From Caballeronia glathei (GTDB lineage Bacteria; Pseudomonadota; Gammaproteobacteria; Burkholderiales; Burkholderiaceae): 64,000 nt of DNA. The DNA lies in contig NZ_JFHC01000008.1 in NCBI RefSeq assembly GCF_000698595.1, positions 91,009 to 155,008 of the forward strand, in the 5' to 3' direction. Every line of letters starts with the position of its first letter. Position 1 is the stretch's first letter. The notes beneath the pieces are model-generated. The model was not told where the DNA came from, searched no databases, and saw only the letters and a list, made by a program, of their open reading frames with translations. Positions 1 through 12,430 of the stretch are shown here, piece by piece. Made by a program: the position numbers and the translations under genes.

Positions 1-440
1 AGCACGCCGAGCACGAGATTCACGCCGACGCCGGCCGCGGCCATTCGCGTGAAAAACGCCTCTTCGACGTGAAAGCCCGCGAGCAGCACGGCGATCACGC
101 CCCAGATGATTGCCTGCACGAAGTTGCTGCCCGGGCCGGCAGCGGCCACCCAGAGGCTTCCCCAGCGCGGATTGCGCAGATTGCCGAACGCGACCGGCAC
201 CGGCTTCGCGTAGCCGAACATGAAGGCGCCGCTCGTCACGAAATAGAGCACGATCGGAATCAGGATCGTGCCGATCGGGTCGATGTGACGCATGGGATTG
301 AGTGAGACGCGGCCGAGGACATAGGCCGTATTGTCGCCGAGCATGCGGGCGGCGTACCCGTGTGCGGCCTCGTGCAGCGTGATCGCGAAGATCACCGGAA
401 GCGCGTAGACCGCGATTGTCTGTATCAGGGAAGAATCCAT
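1..440 (-). CDS. Site-2 protease family (peptidase M50) protein, partial
   Basis: Membrane zinc metalloprotease of the M50 family, cut off by the window edge so that only about the first 146 residues are present. The zinc-binding motif HEAAH lies at residues 23-27 inside the first hydrophobic segment (LPVIFAITLHEAAHGYAAR). Further hydrophobic stretches follow around residues 55-75 and 95-120. The ATG at 438-440 has no strong Shine-Dalgarno; a TACAAT hexamer lies 8 nt upstream. Family members cleave transmembrane or near-membrane substrates, but the substrate here is unknown. It follows the YciO-type gene on the same strand after a 225 bp gap in which I see no gene. The family call is firm; the role is not. 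Confidence 0.88.
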   Translation of the reverse strand, partial: MDSSLIQTIAVYALPVIFAITLHEAAHGYAARMLGDNTAYVLGRVSLNPMRHIDPIGTILIPIVLYFVTSGAFMFGYAKPVPVAFGNLRNPRWGSLWVAAAGPGSNFVQAIIWGVIAVLLAGFHVEEAFFTRMAAAGVGVNLVLGV

Positions 441-665
441 AGCTCGCTATTGTATCAAGCGTATCAGGCGGTTCAGGCGCCACTCATGGCGGTGGAAGTC
501 ACGGTTGCGCGGGGCGAGCGTGGGTGGTTCGCCGGTTCGGCGAATGAGGTGAAACATAAGGATGAACGAAGATGATGCCTCCGGTTGAGAAAATTCGCCC
601 GACTTTATGTCCTGGTTTTATTTCCCTGCTTCATTTATGTCCGTGCTTCGCTTTGCTTTCCATTC

Positions 666-1295
666 TCAGGCGGTGAGCCCGAACGGCTCCAGGCTGCCGC
701 GGCCCGGGCGCACCAGCACGGGCTCGGAGCCCGTCAGGTCGATCACCGTCGAGGGCTCCGCTGCGCACGCGCCCGCGTCGATCACGAGATCGATCTGCTT
801 TTCCAGCCGGCCGCGGATTTCCTCGGCGTCGTTGAGCGGTTCGGTGTCGGGCGGCAGAATCAGCGTCGAGCCGAGGAGGGGCTGGCCGAGCGCCTCGAGC
901 AGCGCGAGCGTGATGGCGTGATCGGGCACGCGCAGGCCGATCGTCTTGCGCGACGGATGCGACAGGCGCCGCGGCACCTCCTTCGTCGCCTGCAGGACGA
1001 ACACATAGGGGCCGGGCGTCACCGATTTGATCTGCCGGTACTGGCGGTTGTCGACCATCGCGAAAATGGCGAGCTGCGACAGATCGCGCACGACGAGCGA
1101 CAGCAGTTGCTTCTCGTCGAGTCCGCGGATGCGGCGGATGCGCTCGACGGCGTCCTTGTCGTCGAGATGGCACGCGAGGGCATAGCTCGAATCGGTCGGC
1201 ATCGCGATGACGCCGCCGTCGTTGATGATCTGCACCGCCTGGTTGATGAGGCGCGGCTGCGGATTATCCGGATGAATGCGGAAAAATTGGGACAT
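666..1295 (-). CDS. YciO-type Sua5/YrdC-domain protein (L-threonylcarbamoyladenylate synthase-like)
   Basis: A 209-residue YrdC-domain protein. It opens with MSQFFRIHPDNPQPRLINQA, closely resembling E. coli YciO, followed by the nucleotide-binding region GGVIAMPTDSSYAL and a conserved SHPSRKTIGLRVPDH segment. The Sua5/YrdC (TsaC) family makes threonylcarbamoyl-AMP for tRNA t6A37. YciO paralogues share the fold but their physiological role is less certain, so I do not assign tsaC. The start at 1295 matches YciO and avoids a low-complexity upstream extension to 1415. It lies between a PHP phosphoesterase gene and the M50 protease on the same strand, probably one transcription unit. Confidence 0.88.
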   Translation of the reverse strand: MSQFFRIHPDNPQPRLINQAVQIINDGGVIAMPTDSSYALACHLDDKDAVERIRRIRGLDEKQLLSLVVRDLSQLAIFAMVDNRQYRQIKSVTPGPYVFVLQATKEVPRRLSHPSRKTIGLRVPDHAITLALLEALGQPLLGSTLILPPDTEPLNDAEEIRGRLEKQIDLVIDAGACAAEPSTVIDLTGSEPVLVRPGRGSLEPFGLTA

Positions 1296-1496
1296 GGCGG
1301 AACGCTTTTCTTGATATCGCTTGGGCCGGGACGCGGCGGTGCTTCCGTCTGCGCAGCGCTCGCGCAGGCTGGACGATGCGCTTTCGGTCCGGGTGCGGAG
1401 ACTGGCGTGGTGCATGATCGGTGTGCAGCTATTGGGATGAACCTTCGATCCTGCCAGAAACGCGCGAGGAATGCGCGGTATCGCGCGCCCGGGCGC

Positions 1497-2339
1497 TCAG
1501 AGCCAGCGTTCCCAGACCGGTTTCAGGTCCGCGGGAAGCGGCGGAAGCTGGCCGAGGTCGATGCGGCCTTCGCCCGCGCCATGAAAATCCGAGCCGCGCG
1601 AGGCGTAAAAGCCGTAGCGGCGCGCCACCTCAGCGTACTCGCGATATTGATCCGGCGTGTGACTGCCCGTCACCACTTCGATCGCGCTGCCGCCGAGCTG
1701 GATGAATTCGTCGAAGAAAGCGGAAAATTCGACCGGCGTGTAGTCGTAGCGCCCCGGATGCGCGATCACCGGCTCGCCGCCCGCCGCGCGGATCCACGAA
1801 ACGGCGTCCGCGAGTTTCGCCCAGCGGTGCCCGACATAGCCCGGCTTGCCCTCGCAGAGAAAGCGCGCGAACACGTCGGAGGTGTTCTGCGCGTGGCCCG
1901 CGTCGACCAGATAGCGCGCGAAATGCGTGCGCGAGATCATGTTCGGGTCGTTCACGTAGCGCAGCGCGCCTTCATACGCGTTCGCAATGCCGATGGACGC
2001 AAGCGCCTCGCCGATCGCCTCCCCGCGCGCGGCGCGCCCGTTGCGCGTCGCGGCGAGGCCGTCGAGCAGCGCCTGGTTTTCCGGATCGACATTCAGGCCG
2101 ACGATGTGCACCGTGCGCCCCGCCCACGTCACCGAGATCTCGACGCCGCTCAGGTACTGCATGCCGAGCCCCTCGGCCGCCTCGCGCGCCTCGCGCTGGC
2201 CGCCGAGCTGGTCATGGTCGGTGAGCGCCCACAGCGTCACGCCGCCCGCGTGCGCGCGCCGCGCGACTTCGGCGGGCGCGAGCTGGCCGTCGGAAACAGT
2301 GGAATGACAGTGCAGATCGGCGTTCATCGATGGCTTCAT
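1497..2339 (-). CDS. PHP-domain phosphoesterase (YciV/RNase AM-like)
   Basis: A 280-residue PHP-superfamily metal-dependent phosphoesterase. Motif DLHCHSTVSDG lies at residues 8-18, followed by TDHDQLGG near residue 40, a conserved HPGRYDY segment and C-terminal GSDFHG. These His/Asp residues form the trinuclear metal site of the family. E. coli YciV (RNase AM, 3',5'-nucleotide bisphosphatase) has the same layout and length and is also next to yciO, which supports the assignment. Two in-frame ATGs exist (residues 1 and 5); I use the first, which has a weak AGG upstream. Likely cytoplasmic, in nucleotide recycling or RNA 5'-end trimming. Confidence 0.87.
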   Translation of the reverse strand: MKPSMNADLHCHSTVSDGQLAPAEVARRAHAGGVTLWALTDHDQLGGQREAREAAEGLGMQYLSGVEISVTWAGRTVHIVGLNVDPENQALLDGLAATRNGRAARGEAIGEALASIGIANAYEGALRYVNDPNMISRTHFARYLVDAGHAQNTSDVFARFLCEGKPGYVGHRWAKLADAVSWIRAAGGEPVIAHPGRYDYTPVEFSAFFDEFIQLGGSAIEVVTGSHTPDQYREYAEVARRYGFYASRGSDFHGAGEGRIDLGQLPPLPADLKPVWERWL

Positions 2340-2417
2340 AGAATTTGCCTAACATTCTACTGCAACGCCGAAATTCACCGCGCCCGCGGGTCTCGCCCAT
2401 GTGCCCCGCGCGTGTGC

Positions 2418-3302
2418 CTATGCACAGAATTGCGCGATCAGCGCGGCGACGCGCTCCGGCTGGTCGTGATGCAGCATGTGCCCCGCTTCGTCGACGATTT
2501 CCTCGCGCCAGTCGGGAAACGCCCGGAAGCGGGACTTGAATGCGTCGAGCGGAACGTCCGCTGCGATCGCCGCGAGCGTCGGCGATCCGGCCGCCTCGAC
2601 GTGCAGCACCTTCGCGCGCACCTGCGACCAGACGGCCATCACCTCGTCCAGCCGGTACAGCAGCGGTCCGCGCAGCTTGTGCGCGGGGTCGGCGAGCAGG
2701 CGAAAGCGGCCGTCGTCGCCGCGATTCGCCCAGTGTCCGGCGAGAAACCGGGCGCGCCCGCGCGCAAGACGCGGATTCGTGCGCGTGAGGCGGTCGGCGA
2801 CTTCGTCGAGCGTCGCGTAGCTTCTCAGCTCGGGCGGCGCGCGCAGGTCGTCGAGCCACTGCGCGATGCGCGCGGGCGAGCGCTTCGGATCGGCGGCGGC
2901 GAGCCCGAAGCCCTCCAGATCGACGACGCGGCGCACCCGCTGCGGCCGCACGCCCGCGTACAGGCCGACGACGTTCGCGCCCATGCTGTGCCCGACCAGA
3001 TTCACCTCGCCAGACGGCGCGTAGTGGTCGAGCAGCGCGTCGAGGTCGGCGAGATAGTCCTGGAACCAGTAGTGGCCGCCGCCGCGCTCGGCGACCGGCC
3101 ACGCCGACAATCCGAAGCCGCGCGCATCGGGCGCGAGGACCTGCCAGCCGTCGCCGAGCGCATCGACGACGAACTGGAACGACGCCGACACGTCCATCCA
3201 GCCGTGCAGCATGAAGAGCATCGGCGCGTCGGGCGCGCCCCAGCGCCGCACGTGCAGGCGCACGCCGCGCACATTGATGAATTCAGACGACGAATCGCGC
3301 AT
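2418..3302 (-). CDS. Alpha/beta-fold hydrolase
   Basis: A 294-residue alpha/beta hydrolase. The oxyanion region MLFMLHGWMD is near residue 35, the nucleophile elbow GHSMGAN (Ser) near residue 103, and the C-terminal catalytic-His region reads DEAGHMLHHDQPE. No signal peptide is visible, so it is probably cytoplasmic. The substrate cannot be inferred. I chose the ATG at 3300-3302; a GTG three codons upstream is possible. It is co-directional with the PHP/yciO/M50 genes, with a 78 bp gap to the next gene. Confidence 0.85.
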   Translation of the reverse strand: MRDSSSEFINVRGVRLHVRRWGAPDAPMLFMLHGWMDVSASFQFVVDALGDGWQVLAPDARGFGLSAWPVAERGGGHYWFQDYLADLDALLDHYAPSGEVNLVGHSMGANVVGLYAGVRPQRVRRVVDLEGFGLAAADPKRSPARIAQWLDDLRAPPELRSYATLDEVADRLTRTNPRLARGRARFLAGHWANRGDDGRFRLLADPAHKLRGPLLYRLDEVMAVWSQVRAKVLHVEAAGSPTLAAIAADVPLDAFKSRFRAFPDWREEIVDEAGHMLHHDQPERVAALIAQFCA

Positions 3303-3364
3303 GGTGGCCACCGGAAAAGAATGATCGTTCGATTATAGCGGCCGGCGATGTTTTCGAGATGGAC

Positions 3365-4192
3365 TCAGTCCGCCAGGCCGGCGAGCGCGCGAAGCTCGGC
3401 TTCGTCGAATCCGGCGTCGCGCCGCGCTTCGAAGTTGAACGGGCCGCGCAGTTTCGGCGCGTGATATTGCTCGGCGAGGTGCGCGTAGGTCGGGTGCGGA
3501 TCGACGCCCGCGCGCGTGCACAGGAAGCGGAACCAGCGATTGCCGATCAGCACATGGCCGATTTCGTCGCGCAGGATCACGTCGAGAATCGCCGCGGACG
3601 CATGGTCGCCCGCTTGCGCGAGGCGCTTCCTGATCGGCGGCGACGCGTCGAGCCCGCGCGCCTCCAGCGTGCGCGGCACGAGCGCCATGCGCGCGAGCAC
3701 GTCGCCGCGCGTGCGCTGCGCCATTTCCCAGAGGCCGTCGTGAGCGGGAAAGTCGCCGTAGACATGCCCGAACTCGCCGAGTCGCGCGCTCAAAAGCGAA
3801 AAATGATGCGCCTCCTCCGCCGCCACTTTCAACCAGTCGAGATAAAAACCGGGTGGCATCGAGGCAAAGCGCCAGATCGCGTCGAGCGCGAGATTGATCG
3901 CGTTGAATTCGATGTGCGCGAGCGCGTGCAGGAGCGCCGCGCGCCCCGCTTCCGACTGCATGCCGCGGCGCCTGAGCGAGCCCGGCTCGACGAGGTGCGG
4001 CAGCGCAGGGCGGCCGGGCAAGCCGGGCGGCTCGTCCAGTTCGAGCGACGGCTCGACGCTCAGCTCGTGCGCCTCGGTGCGGGCGTGGAGGTGCCTCGCC
4101 TGATGGGCCTTCGTCGCGGGATCGCGCTCCAGCAGGACGGCGAGCGCCGCGCGGCGCAGGGAGGGCTCGGAGGAGTCGGATGTGGAAGACAT
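3365..4192 (-). CDS. DUF455 family ferritin-like protein
   Basis: A 275-residue protein with the DUF455 signature. The helical region carries carboxylate and histidine positions in a ferritin-like pattern: HIEFNAINLALDAIWRF, then EEAHHFSLL, a conserved YGDFPAHDGLWEMA, and DEIGHVLIGNRWF near the C terminus. Glu/His spacing suggests a di-iron four-helix bundle. The biochemical function of the family is not established; some members are described as tRNA hydroxylase-like, but I do not claim that here. The start at 4192 (MSSTSDSSEP) is preferred over a low-complexity upstream extension to 4318. Confidence 0.82.
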   Translation of the reverse strand: MSSTSDSSEPSLRRAALAVLLERDPATKAHQARHLHARTEAHELSVEPSLELDEPPGLPGRPALPHLVEPGSLRRRGMQSEAGRAALLHALAHIEFNAINLALDAIWRFASMPPGFYLDWLKVAAEEAHHFSLLSARLGEFGHVYGDFPAHDGLWEMAQRTRGDVLARMALVPRTLEARGLDASPPIRKRLAQAGDHASAAILDVILRDEIGHVLIGNRWFRFLCTRAGVDPHPTYAHLAEQYHAPKLRGPFNFEARRDAGFDEAELRALAGLAD

Positions 4193-4383
4193 GGAACGCA
4201 GCACAGGAAATCGACGGTCGGCGCGCACTTTCGCGGCGGGTGGCCGGGCGCGCCACGGCGTTTCGCCGCAACCGGCTAAAATGGCACTTTCGACGCCCGG
4301 CGCCGCCCGCGGCATCATCCTTTAGCCCGGCATTGTAGCGCCGGCGGCATCGGAGCGGCCCGCTCAACCGATCAGGAGACAAA

Positions 4384-4908
4384 GTGGCAATCTACAAACT
4401 CGGCGAAGACGCCCCGACCATCCACGAAAGCGTTTTTCTCGCGGACACCGCGACCATCATCGGCCGCGTGACGCTCGAGGAAAACTCGAGCATCTGGTTC
4501 GGCGCCGCGCTGCGGGGCGACAACGAGCCGATCGTGGTGGGACGCGGCAGCAACGTCCAGGAAGGCGCGATCCTGCACGCCGACCCCGGCTTTCCGCTGA
4601 CGATCGAGGCGAACGTGACGGTCGGCCATCAGGCGATGCTGCACGGCTGCACGATCAAGGAAGGCGCGCTGATCGGAATTCAGGCGGTGGTCTTGAATGG
4701 TGCGGTCATCGGCCGCAACTGTCTGGTTGGCGCGGGCGCGGTGGTGACCGAAGGCAAGGTGTTCCCCGACAACACGCTGATCCTCGGCTCGCCCGCGAAG
4801 GCGATCCGCGAGATCACCGAAGCCGACATCGCCCGCATGCAGGCGGCGACGAGCAGCTACGCCGACCGGCGCGAGTACTACAAGGCTCAACTCGTGCGGA
4901 TCGGCTGA
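4384..4908 (+). CDS. Gamma-carbonic-anhydrase family protein (YrdA/PaaY-like)
   Basis: A 174-residue left-handed beta-helix protein of the gamma-CA/YrdA hexapeptide-repeat family. Hexapeptide-like turns run through the whole chain: ATIIGRVTLEENSSIWFGA, then GRGSNVQEGAILHAD and VTVGHQAMLHGCTIKEGALIG. The metal-binding His positions (ILHAD, VGHQ, LHGC) are present. Translation starts at GTG 4384, about 5 nt after an AGGAG Shine-Dalgarno at 4374. Bona fide carbonic anhydrase activity in bacterial YrdA-type proteins is uncertain. It is followed after 50 bp by hslO. Confidence 0.88.
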   Translation: MAIYKLGEDAPTIHESVFLADTATIIGRVTLEENSSIWFGAALRGDNEPIVVGRGSNVQEGAILHADPGFPLTIEANVTVGHQAMLHGCTIKEGALIGIQAVVLNGAVIGRNCLVGAGAVVTEGKVFPDNTLILGSPAKAIREITEADIARMQAATSSYADRREYYKAQLVRIG

Positions 4909-4958
4909 CGATCGACGATGCGCGGCAGATTGACGCCACATTTATCAAGGAACGAGTT

Positions 4959-5909
4959 GTGAACGACCAGTTGCAGAAATTCATGTTTAACGCGGCGCCC
5001 GTGCGCGGCGAGATCGTCTCGCTGCAGAACACGTGGCAGGAAGTGCTCGCGCGCCGCTCGTATCCGGCGCCCGTGCGCAACGTGCTCGGCGAGATGATGG
5101 CCGCGTGCGCGCTGCTGTCGGCGAATCTCAAGTTCGACGGCACGCTGATCATGCAGATCTACGGCGACGGCCCGGTGCAGATGCTGGTCGTGCAGTGCAA
5201 CTCGGATCTGTCGCTGCGCGCGACCGCCAAGCTCGCCGAAGGCGCCGCGGACCGCATCACCGACGACATGACGCTTCCCGTCCTGCTCAACCAGCACGGC
5301 CGCGGACGCTGCGTGATCACGCTCGATCCGGCCGACAAGAAGCCCGGGCAGCAGCCGTATCAGGGCATCGTGCCGCTTTCGGGCGAGCATGGGCCGCTCG
5401 CGACGATGGCCGAGGTGCTCGAGCACTACATGCATCACTCGGAGCAGCTCGACACGCGCCTGTGGCTCGCGGCCAACACCGATCGGGCGGTCGGCATGCT
5501 GCTGCAGAAGCTGCCCGGCGACGGCGGCATCGTGCCGCATCCGGGCGAGCACGACGCGGACACGTGGCAGCGCGTCTGCCATCTGGGCGGCACGCTTTCC
5601 ACCGAGGAATTGCTGAAAGAAGAGCCGCAGACCGTGTTCCGGCGTCTTTTCTGGCAGGAGAACGTGCAGCATTTCGAGCCGGCGGCGACGCGCTTCCAGT
5701 GCTCCTGCTCGCGCGAAAAGGTGGGCGCGATGCTCAAGATGCTCGGACGCGAGGAAGTGGACAGCGTGATCGAGGAACGCGGCGATGTCGAAGTGCATTG
5801 CGAGTTCTGCAACCAGCGCTACGAGTTCGACCCGGTCGACGTTGCGCAACTTTTTGTCGCAAGCGAAATCTCACAAGGAGTGGTCCAGGCACCTCAGCAG
5901 CGGCACTGA
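4959..5909 (+). CDS. hslO: Hsp33 redox-regulated holdase chaperone
   Basis: A 316-residue Hsp33. The N-terminal domain begins NDQLQKFMFNAAPVRGEI. The C-terminal redox switch is intact: FQCSCSREK (CxC) near residue 250 and HCEFCNQRY (CxxC) about 30 residues later, the four zinc-binding cysteines of the family. Under oxidative or heat stress the cysteines form disulphides, zinc leaves and the protein becomes an ATP-independent holdase. The GTG start at 4959 is preceded by AAGGA about 8 nt upstream. A short GC-rich hairpin (GGCCCTT/AGGGCC, about 5939-5953) follows the gene without a T-run. Confidence 0.95.
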   Translation: MNDQLQKFMFNAAPVRGEIVSLQNTWQEVLARRSYPAPVRNVLGEMMAACALLSANLKFDGTLIMQIYGDGPVQMLVVQCNSDLSLRATAKLAEGAADRITDDMTLPVLLNQHGRGRCVITLDPADKKPGQQPYQGIVPLSGEHGPLATMAEVLEHYMHHSEQLDTRLWLAANTDRAVGMLLQKLPGDGGIVPHPGEHDADTWQRVCHLGGTLSTEELLKEEPQTVFRRLFWQENVQHFEPAATRFQCSCSREKVGAMLKMLGREEVDSVIEERGDVEVHCEFCNQRYEFDPVDVAQLFVASEISQGVVQAPQQRH

Positions 5910-6056
5910 GCCTTGCCTGGCAAGCAGTCTGGCGGAAAGGCCCTTGAAGGGCCGGTAACGGGCGGTCATCCATGCGCGTCGCTGTCGGCTCCTCGGGAGC
6001 GTGCCGGCGCGCTATGATCCGGTTCCGTTTAGTTGTCCGACCCGGTGGAGGTCGAA

Positions 6057-6413
6057 ATGAAGAGCGCTCAGTCGTCGTTGCCCTGGAAGGTGTCGTTGCC
6101 GTTCATCGGCGCCGCCTTGCTCGCGGGCTGCATGATGGATCCGCCGGGCCCCTCGCCCATCTACAGCCGGCTGCCCTCCGCGCAGACGCAGCCGCCGCAG
6201 CCGCTCTCGAAAGAGGAGCAGGAGCGCTATAACCAGATCGACCACCAGGTGCTTGCCGAACAGCAGCAGGCGATGGCCGCCGATGCCGCCGCGCAGGCGT
6301 GGTCGCAGTATTACCGCATGCCGGTCAGCGTGTATGGCAGCTATTACAGCGGCGGCGGATGGGGCCCGCGCTGGGGCACGGGAGTCGGCTTCGGGACGGG
6401 CTACTGGTGGTAG
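6057..6413 (+). CDS. Small predicted lipoprotein
   Basis: A 118-residue predicted lipoprotein. The start at ATG 6057 has a strong GGTGGAGG ribosome-binding site at 6043-6050. A signal peptide ends in lipobox LLAGC (PFIGAALLAGCMMDPPG), so Cys near residue 26 should be lipidated. The mature part is Pro/Gln-rich, then Tyr/Gly/Trp-rich at the C terminus (YYSGGGWGPRWG). I recognise no domain. The charge after the Cys (MMDPP) suggests inner-membrane retention is possible, but sorting rules outside enterics are uncertain. A bidirectional terminator follows. Confidence 0.75.
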   Translation: MKSAQSSLPWKVSLPFIGAALLAGCMMDPPGPSPIYSRLPSAQTQPPQPLSKEEQERYNQIDHQVLAEQQQAMAADAAAQAWSQYYRMPVSVYGSYYSGGGWGPRWGTGVGFGTGYWW

Positions 6414-6434
6414 CCATTCCTGTCGCTGCAAAGT

Positions 6435-6467
6435 AAAAAAGGCGCGGTCTGAACCGCGCCTTTTTTT
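6435..6467. terminator. Bidirectional rho-independent terminator
   Basis: Stem GGCGCGGT (6441-6448) pairs with ACCGCGCC (6453-6460) over a CTGA loop. It is flanked by A6 on the left and T7 on the right, so it can end both the plus-strand lipoprotein transcript and the minus-strand eno-ftsB transcript. Confidence 0.9.
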
Positions 6468-6527
6468 CCCGCCTTCCTTATCCTGGCTCTTTTTCCTGCG
6501 TCTTTTCCTGCGACTTTTCCCGATCCC

Positions 6528-6986
6528 TCAGCCGCCCGGCTTCTTCTTCGCGGCCTCTTCCTTCTCTTTCGTCGCCTTCTTTTCGAGCGCCCTGCGCTCT
6601 TCCTTCGATCGCGACACCGGGTTCGGCACCACGCGCATCGGCGCTGCGGAGACCTGGCCGCGCGTGGACGAACTCGCCGCCGGCGCATTCGCCGAATTGG
6701 CGGGCGCGGCCGAGTTGGGCGAGACGAACTGCACGAACACCTCGCTGTCCTTCATCATGCCCATTTCGTAGCGCGCACGCTCCTCGACGGCAGCCGTGCC
6801 GCTTTGCAGATCCTGCACCTCACCCTGCACGCGTTCGTTGCGCAGCTTCAGGTCGGCATTTTTCTTGGTCTGCTGCACGAGTTGCTGCTGCAATTCATGC
6901 ACGCGCAACCAGCCACCGTGCCCCCACCAAAGCGGATATTGGATCAGCGCCAGCAGGAGAACGAGGACGACAGTAACAAGCCGCAT
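6528..6986 (-). CDS. ftsB: Cell division protein FtsB
   Basis: A 152-residue divisome protein. A single N-terminal membrane segment (residues 2-18, [20 protein letters not shown]) is followed by a coiled coil (about 25-70) and the conserved [21 protein letters not shown] region. This is the FtsB/DivIC layout, in which FtsB bridges FtsQ and FtsL at the septum. The tail after residue 90 is a longer Ala/Ser/Lys/Glu-rich extension than in E. coli FtsB (about 103 aa). It lies downstream of eno, as in many proteobacteria, and is the last gene of the pyrG operon. Confidence 0.92.
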   Translation of the reverse strand: MRLVTVVLVLLLALIQYPLWWGHGGWLRVHELQQQLVQQTKKNADLKLRNERVQGEVQDLQSGTAAVEERARYEMGMMKDSEVFVQFVSPNSAAPANSANAPAASSSTRGQVSAAPMRVVPNPVSRSKEERRALEKKATKEKEEAAKKKPGG

Positions 6987-7074
6987 GTAAGAGCCAAAAT
7001 AAGCGCCGCCCGGCGTCGTGAAAACGCGGGGCGGCGGGCTGAAAAATTAACTAACGTCCAATTCGGCCAAAGCT

Positions 7075-8388
<1,314 letters not shown>

Positions 8389-8477
8389 TCAGATCGCTTC
8401 AGTTGACTTCACTCAGCGTTGACATGGTTGCGCCGCGGTTATGACCGCGCGCGGGCCCCGGCGTTCGATCGAACCGC

Positions 8478-8765
8478 TCAGACCCCTTCGACGACCATCA
8501 TGTTCAGCTGCGCCGCGCCTTCGCGCGCGCGGCGCGCCGCTTCGTATTCGGCGGAGTGGTACCACTTTTTGGCGGTTTCGTAATCGGCGAATTCGAGAAC
8601 GACCGCGCGCGGGAAGAGCGACCCTTCGAGCGTCTCGCTCTGGCCGCCGCGCACGAGCACCTTTCCGCCGAAGGCTTCGATCGCCTTCGTGGAAAGCGGC
8701 CGGTAATCCGCGTACTTTTCCGGATCCGTGACGTTCGCGTTCACGATGATGTAACCCTTCGGCAT
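8478..8765 (-). CDS. DUF1330 domain-containing protein
   Basis: A 95-residue small protein of the DUF1330 dimeric alpha/beta-barrel type. It opens MPKGYIIVNANVTDPEKYAD; the motif RGGQSETLEG and the segment VVLEFADYETAKKWYHSAEY are characteristic. The start at 8765 is set by a GGAGGAG Shine-Dalgarno just upstream, rather than the ATG five codons earlier. The function of the family is unknown. It sits between kdsA and eno, so it is probably co-transcribed with them. Confidence 0.85.
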   Translation of the reverse strand: MPKGYIIVNANVTDPEKYADYRPLSTKAIEAFGGKVLVRGGQSETLEGSLFPRAVVLEFADYETAKKWYHSAEYEAARRAREGAAQLNMMVVEGV

Positions 8766-8792
8766 TCCACTCTCCTCCACCTTTATGACGGC

Positions 8793-8818
8793 ATGAGCGC
8801 CGGGGGTCCGGCGCTCAT
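8793..8818. other. Hairpin between kdsA and the DUF1330 gene
   Basis: An 11-bp perfect inverted repeat (ATGAGCGCCGG / CCGGCGCTCAT, loop GGGT). Read on the minus strand, the direction of transcription here, it is not followed by a T-run. A transcript-stabilising or processing hairpin is more likely than a strong terminator. Confidence 0.6.
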
Positions 8819-8835
8819 GTGACTTTTTCGGCTGA

Positions 8836-11482
<2,647 letters not shown>

Positions 11483-11483
<1 letters not shown>

Positions 11484-12385
11484 CAGCGATTCACGCCCTC
11501 GCGCCCGGCGCTCGCTTCCTGCTTCGGGGCCGCGTTCAGTGCATCAGGTGCGTCAAGCGCACCAAGCGCGCCAAGTGCATTAAGCAGCCGCTGCACTGCG
11601 CGCGCCGTATCGATCGGGCGTTCCATCGGAAACAGGTGGCTGCCCTCGACCCATTCGAAATGCTCACCCGCGATGCGCCGCGTCGCCGCGAGCCCCACCT
11701 GGCGCACCTCTTTCGAATGCGTGCCCGCGACGAAGCCGACGGGCACCGGCACGCCGCGCGCGACACGCGCACCGAGCGTGTGCGGCAGGGTCCTGTAGAC
11801 CAAGTACTCGACGTCGCGGTCGAACGCGAGCGAGCGCGCTCCGTGGGCATTCGTTTGCGGAATCGCGAAGTCGATGTAGTCGGACAGCATGCGTTCGTCC
11901 CAGCGCGCGAACGCGGGCTTCGCATGGAAATGCCGCCACGCCTCATCGCGGTTCGCCCACTGCGTGCGGCGCTTCCTGGTCGCGGCCGCGGGCGACAGGC
12001 GCTCGTCGAGCCCCGTCCACTGCGACACGCGCAGGAGGCTGCTGCGCCAGCCGCCGATCACCGGCGAGTCGAGCATCACCACGCCCTTCACCCACTGCGG
12101 GCGCTTCATCGCCGCCATCAGCGACAGATAGCCGCCAAGCGAATGGCCGACGAGCCACACGTTCGGCGGCGCGCGGCGATCCCCGGCGTCGTGGCGCGTG
12201 CTCGCGACGTCCTCGAGCAGCTGGTCGACGAGATGCGGCCAGTCGCGCGTGACGGGAAAGCGCGGATCGTGCCCGTAGCGTTCGAGCGAGCGTATCTCGA
12301 AGTCGTCGGCGAGTTCGGCGAAGATCGTCCGGTACGTGGACGCCGGAAAACCGTTCGCGTGGGAAAAATGAATGATGTCCTTCAA
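11483..12385 (-). CDS. Alpha/beta hydrolase
   Basis: A 300-residue alpha/beta hydrolase. The oxyanion region HFSHANGFPASTY is at the start, the nucleophile elbow LVGHSLGGY near residue 85, and a C-terminal acid/His region ends in EGSHLFPMERP. The last ~25 residues are a low-complexity Ala/Leu/Gly/Asp stretch (NALGALGALDAPDALNA) encoded by imperfect short direct repeats around 11537-11582. The substrate is unknown. It is 45 bp from comEC on the same strand. Confidence 0.85.
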
Positions 12386-12430
12386 GTGGCTCTCGGCTCC
12401 CCTTCCGGGTTCTGGTCGTGTCCTTCAGCG

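Noticed and set aside
585..3338. A 917-codon plus-strand reading frame opposite yciO, the PHP gene and the hydrolase
   Set aside because: Arg/Ala/His-rich antisense translation with no domain; the minus-strand genes have clear motifs. It is a high-GC antisense artefact.
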